NCBI GenBank assembly: GCA_019843655.1
Contig: JACDQD010000012.1
Span: forward strand, 1,736,001-1,800,000
Length of the DNA: 64,000 nt
Source of the DNA: Lethocerus indicus
Taxonomy: Eukaryota; Arthropoda; Insecta; Hemiptera; Belostomatidae
Direction of reading: 5' to 3'
The notes under the pieces were generated by a model that saw nothing but the letters and a program-made list of their open reading frames with translations, was not told the DNA's origin and made no database searches. A program made the translations under genes and the position numbers. Within the stretch, counting starts at the first letter, position 1; the number at the start of each line of letters is the position of its first letter. Shown here piece after piece: positions 59,684 to 64,000 of this stretch.

Positions 59684-60174
59684 TCAGGGTGTCCCATAAG
59701 TACTTTCCCTTTTCTGTAGCGAAATGAATACAAAATATTATCGATTCACATATCCCATCTTGATTAAATGCTTATGTACTGTTGTTCCGGGAATGTTAGT
59801 GGCATCCACTATCTCAGGCACACTATATCGCGGATTTTCAGCTAGTATGGACGTCGTTGCCGGGCACCCACTGCGGTTTTCATCTTTCAATTCAAAATTG
59901 CCGGCTCTAGATTTCTTAAAACGATTGCTGACGGTCCTGATAGTCGTAGTACCACTCCCGTAAACGGTGCAAATCTCGTCTGCAGTGTCCTTTGCACTAT
60001 CGCCTTTTTTAAAACAATGAAACGCAAATGTTTCTTTCGGCTCTCCATTTTGAATGGTAAAGGAAATATGTTGAAATGTTGACGTTGTATGTCATAAACG
60101 GATAAGAGGTCAGATTGAATGTAAATATAAACAAAGCCAGAGTCATTCAAGCGAGGGGAGAAGAAACACCCTAA
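59684..60174 (-). mobile_element. mariner-type deletion derivative, 491 bp
   Basis: The ends TCAGGGTGT (59684) and, in reverse, TTAGGGTGT (60174) are inverted, each next to TA (59682-59683 and 60175-60176), the standard mariner target duplication. Inside, on the minus strand, is the N-terminal third of a transposase (see the next entry). The rest of the gene is missing, so the left end follows almost directly after the truncated frame. It is too short to be autonomous. The mariner subfamily is not resolved. Confidence 0.88.
59738..60048 (-). pseudogene. mariner transposase N-terminal remnant
   Basis: Starts at ATG (60048). Codes for MESRKKHLRF, then after a one-base shift at the A6 run (plus-strand T6 at 60005-60010) for the paired-like helix-turn-helix region: KDTADEICTVYGSGTTTIRT, NRFKKSRAGNFELKDENRSG, then PEIVDATNIPGTTVHKHLIK, ending at TAA (59738-59740). 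This matches the order of mariner DNA-binding domains (the 'F..GDF.LEDxxRSGRP' motif and the second HTH 'TVxRHLKxLG'). About 100 of the usual ~345 residues remain; the DDD catalytic domain is deleted. Confidence 0.87.
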
Positions 60175-60176
60175 TA

Positions 60177-61054
60177 ATTAGATCGTAAACTTAAATCGTA
60201 AACGCATGAGATTCGTCTCCACAGTGGACATTAAGGAGCTATCAGCTGTCTAAAAAAAGATGTTCTTAACCGGGGAACGCAATTGAAAATTACGTTCACA
60301 GTGGGCACGAAAATGGAGGAAACAAAATGTAAAATGGCAGTAAGGAGAAGTACAAGGAAGGGTCTACTGTTTAGCTGTAGGTCTTAGTCACGCCCTTCGA
60401 GGAAGCTTCCTTTTTCTTAAAATCCCTTCACTTTTTGTCTACTTGTTTCTTAGAACAGAAGGACTCTTACCCTCCATTTAAAACAAGAAATAGTAGACCT
60501 GATGGACTCCCAGAGCGACATAGCGGCCAAATCGACCTTTCGTCAAGAGATGCACAATTTTTATAAGACCAGGGCTCAATAAGTTTAATAGGTATCCGAT
60601 TTGGTACAAAGTAAAATTATTTTAAATTATTTATCCCACGCTCTATCCAATTTGAAATGTATCAGTCCGAATCGTCTCGACATCGTGAACAGAGGCGACC
60701 TCCTCTATTATCCCTGAAAGAGTTTGATCCTGATTTGAAGAAACTTATTTCGCCGCATCAACCGCAAGGGCCACATTAATTGTAGAAAATTGAGAAAACG
60801 TGCACAGTATATTAATAAATTGTATCGCTGTATTAAAAAAAAATGTTAACGAACAAGACGGTTATATATTTACCTTTTTAACCGATGGAGTACATGGAGT
60901 CTAAACCGATCAACCAACCAGTCTATTGTCAAAGTATGCAACATTAAAAAATGTTTAAAAACACTGTTTTTATGACTTGAATGTCAAATTTCTAATGTTT
61001 CATCTGGTGTTCTACTGTTTTATTGCCACAACTGTACAGTACAATCGGCGACAT
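60177..61054. other. Non-coding DNA
   Basis: AT-rich, no gene recognised. Confidence 0.45.
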
Positions 61055-61330
61055 TGATGTTAACGCAGCAGTAATATAAATATAGCGTAATCTAGGACCT
61101 CACTGGCTCTAATGATTTTTAAAAATTTATTTGTCTATGTTTCTGGTCTGTTTTGATCACATGGCAGCTGATCAGGAGTCGTTGAATCAGTGATACTGAT
61201 GTTAAAGCAGTAATATAAATATAGCGTAATAGATGTATCCCACTGGCTGTACTCCTTCTTAAAAATTTATTTTTCTATGTTTCTGGCGTGTTATGAATAA
61301 GTGGCAAGTGATTAGGCGTCTGTAAGGAAT
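61055..61330. repeat. Local tandem duplication, period 142 bp
   Basis: Unit 1 starts TGATGTTAACGCAGCAG (61055) and unit 2 TGATGTTAAAGCAG (61197). Both contain TAATATAAATATAGCGTAAT, CACTGGCT, AAAAATTTATTT and CTATGTTTCTGG. Units differ by substitutions and small indels. Confidence 0.85.
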
Positions 61331-62079
61331 TGTCAGTGTAATAAAAATATGCTCCTCATTTTTGAATTGTCACCGGCTTCAGCCTATTTATAAGAGAGGA
61401 CGCCGTATGTTATTCCAGGGTTTATAATTGGTATGGGGGCGGAGGGGGAGCTGAAAAATAAGATAATTGGATAGCGGGCCTCGTAGTGAGGGGGTTGGGG
61501 GGGTGGGGTGGGAGAATGGCGGTTGGGGCCCCACTCGGTATAATGAACGGCCTCCTCTCCTCAGGCCGGGGGCCTTTCACGTCCACTCTACTCCACTCCG
61601 GCCCCCGGCTAATTACCCTATCGATCTCCCCGCCCCCGCCGAAGCCGCCCCCAGGAGGCCGCCCCGTTTCAGTCTAACTCCTACGCTGTCTTGCCATCCT
61701 ATTATTATTGGGGGTCCTCCACCCACGCCCCCGCATGGGCGCATCCGTGGGAGCCCGATAAATTGAATATCTAGCTTTAAGTAAGGCATATACCGTCTAT
61801 GTTTTATATACACAGTTACCAATCGTATAATTTTGTCTCCAGGAACATCCAAAAAATGTCGCTATGACCCAATATATAATATATAAATAATAATAAAAAT
61901 AATCTGCCTTGTCAGGCACTAAACTTGGAGTTGGCTTAGTTGAATTTTAGATTGCGATTTAACCGCCTATTTCCATGTCAGGAATCGCCCTGGATAGATA
62001 AAGAGTGATGACCCGTAATTTAAGCCGAGTTAACGAACAGAATCGTTAAAATAATACATTCCCGCAATTTTAAATTTAT
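61331..62079. other. GC-rich patch then AT-rich non-coding DNA
   Basis: 61435-61750 is G-rich then C-rich with Gly/Pro-rich frames on both strands and no recognised domain. The rest is AT-rich. Confidence 0.4.
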
Positions 62080-62164
62080 CTCAGTCTTAAAGTTCCTACA
62101 ATGCTTACAGGGAGAATACAGATAAAACTTAAACTGCAGGAGAGAATGACATAGGATAAAAACT

Positions 62165-62470
62165 TTCCATACATATTTGACCCTTTTATTTTGACGGCTT
62201 TGAACGTATTCAGTCTTGCAAATGGAACATTTCGCAGTAATATGAAAGAAGCCCCAAAATTAGGGTGGGGGAGGGTGAGAAGCAGAACGATATGTATGTG
62301 ACAAGCAAGCGCAAATGAAGTAACAGCCTCCACGTGGTGGGACAGAGGAACAGAAGCTGGTTTGCTTCAAAACGAGGGGAGAATTTTAGTTTAAAGAACC
62401 AATCGTCAGGCTCTACCCAGACTTTTGCTCACAAATGCCACCCAGAGAAATGAATAAATTAAAAAATAAA
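62165..62470 (+). repeat. Composite dispersed repeat (E + F modules)
   Basis: The E module is GACCCTTTTATTTTGACGGC. The F-like module is GGAGAATTTTAGTTTAAAG... CTTTTGCTCACAAATGCCA followed by CCCAGAGAAATGAATAAAT. Same order as at 43.37-43.69 kb. Confidence 0.45.
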
Positions 62471-63599
62471 ATGGCCTTAAAGTGAAAAAATCCTGATTGC
62501 TGCGTGATTACAACCTGTACTACAACATCTACTATACCAATTACTGTAATCACTATTAGAAAAAAAACTGTAGGTATAAATAAAACATTTTATTGGGGAA
62601 CTTATTGGAAAGAAAACATTCAGTAAAAGAAAATCTCGGAAAAATGGTATAATTCATTAAACTAGCCCTTTTAGTAGCTGGGAGTTTACTATCCACAGCT
62701 AGGAATAACATAGGATTCGTTTTCTGTTCTCTATTAAGACTAATTAAATTACGCTATTTTCACGATCTTATTGCACAGTATATGACTTTTGTTGAAAGTA
62801 ATAAAATCTGCAGCAATTACAGCAGTTTTAACGAGGCGTTTTCCTACTTTAGAAACTCGGGGTCTGAGTAACATGTAAAAGAGAATCGAGACCGGGTTTT
62901 TGTTGATGTAAAAAAATATTTCACGCGAATTTACAAGCAATTTCGTCCACGTACCCGAAGAATATCGCATCGGTAACAATTCTTGAGCTATGCATTATTA
63001 TAAGTAAATTATTCAAACTTATCCTCTGGAAATCGAGACATGTTCGTAATAAATTTTAGCCATCCAAAACAAATAATTTAATTTTAGTACTTACGCTCAG
63101 AGAGTCAGTAGAGAAGTTCCTTCCAGATTATTTGGTATTATTATATTAATATTTCGTTTTTCTCCAGTCTCGACATTCTTCTTTTCAGCCCTTAGTGTCA
63201 TCAACAGCACTTTCATCGAAACTTTAATCCTTAATTTAAACTCAGTCTTCAGTCGAAAAGTTTTACTGCTTATTAAAGTTTACTCGACCTTAAAAAGTCA
63301 GGAACGCTACTGACGATGGTAGAAGCCTCAAAATAGCGGAGCGGGAAAAACCCGCTCCGTTTGTGAGGTCCTGAAAACAGCCTCGGGGAAGTGAATGCCT
63401 TCGAGGGTCCGACCGTAAAAAAATATCCGTGCGCGCATTCCTACGCTAAGAAGAAAGACGAAAGATACGAAGGAAGGGAAAAAAAGAGATTTAATTTGCA
63501 ACGGGGCGAGGGGTGAGGGAGTGGGGTGGGGTGGGACGCAATTTAAAATGCGTGCGGCGTAAGCGGCACTAATATCGGGTTACGTCGTATGACAGCGCT
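62471..63599. other. Non-coding DNA
   Basis: GAACGCTACTGACGATGGTAG at 63302 and AGCCTC are an eroded HPT-arm string. AGCGGAGCGGG... CCCGCTCCGTTT (63337-63361) is a small GC hairpin. No gene recognised. Confidence 0.4.
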
Positions 63600-64000
63600 C
63601 ATTATTCAGGTTCTGCCCGGACGCGCGCTCTTCCCTCTCTCCCTCCTCCATCCCTCCCTCTCCCTCACCCTCTCTCTCTCTCTCTCTCTCTGTCTGAACG
63701 TTCTCCGCATTTACATCTCATTTAGTTAACTCTCCCGTCCTCCAATTCTCTCATTTCCCCGTTCTACGCGAGGCCGTCGATGCGACCTCCGAATCAGGAG
63801 CGGAGTGGTTGTGGGGGTGGTGTGCGGGCAACCGTGACGTCACCGGGCCCCGGTCTCCCCTATCGATTTTCTCTCCCGTTCTCTTTCTCTCCTCTCTCTC
63901 TCTCTCTTCGCCCGTTCTCCATTCGCCTGTCTCTGTCCCGCTCCCACTCACCGCCGTAGCCCGCTGTCTCTGTCTCAGTCGGGTTGGTCGGGGCTCTACC
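63600..64000 (+). promoter_or_regulatory. Possible promoter-proximal region at the right edge
   Basis: GC-rich, with CT tracts (63660-63692, 63880-63906) unlike the AT-rich background. A full CRE palindrome, TGACGTCA, lies at 63835-63842 next to CCGGGCCCCGG. TCAGTC at 63975-63980 fits the arthropod initiator TCAGT. The window ends before downstream promoter elements or an exon could be seen. It could equally be a GC-rich repeat boundary. Confidence 0.3.

Overview
This is an AT-rich stretch of a eukaryotic nuclear genome, almost certainly an arthropod and most likely an insect. That placement is inference. It rests on a mariner-type transposase remnant, a piggyBac transposase C-terminus, several 5'-truncated Jockey-like LINE tails, tRNA-derived SINE debris and very long (GA)n/(CT)n and (TA)n microsatellites. 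I find no intact protein-coding gene. The window reads as intergenic or intronic DNA filled with old mobile elements.

Layout. 0.3-10.4 kb: four copies of a palindromic 'hairpin plus tail' element (called HPT here), a decayed LINE tail, a hairpin-rich repeat and a SINE head. 14.8-20.6 kb: two copies of a ~560-600 bp segment 5.2 kb apart; a 138-bp core is almost identical between them while the flanks have diverged. 22-27 kb: two more HPT copies, SINE debris and the piggyBac fragment. 27.7-34.3 kb: LINE tails on both strands, a three-copy GC motif cluster and microsatellites. 38-40.5 kb: HPT copy 7 and a coding-like block of unknown family at about 39.79-40.47 kb, with a plausible 3' splice site and an ATGGTAA overlap between reading frames. 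42.4-49.4 kb: composite repeats, HPT copies 8 and 9, a PIF/Harbinger-like MITE, and a LINE inserted beside tRNA-like sequence. 49.5-52.3 kb: the longest stretch with little recognisable repeat. 52.3-60.2 kb: second MITE, a ~270-bp (CT)n tract, a GC-rich block, a LINE fragment, and a 491-bp mariner deletion derivative. 61-64 kb: a local tandem duplication, GC-rich blocks, and a pyrimidine-rich GC-rich end with a CRE site and an arthropod-type initiator, possibly the edge of a promoter running off the right side.

The most unusual signal is the HPT family. It has nine clear copies and several eroded ones. Each pairs inverted-repeat arms with a conserved 3' tail that lies outside the palindrome, and most are bounded by direct repeats of about 11-16 bp. 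Those target duplications are longer than is usual for DNA-transposon MITEs and fit target-primed reverse transcription better. Each copy has lost a different part of the palindrome centre. Nothing here works as an operon; the relationships are nesting, duplication and decay of mobile DNA.
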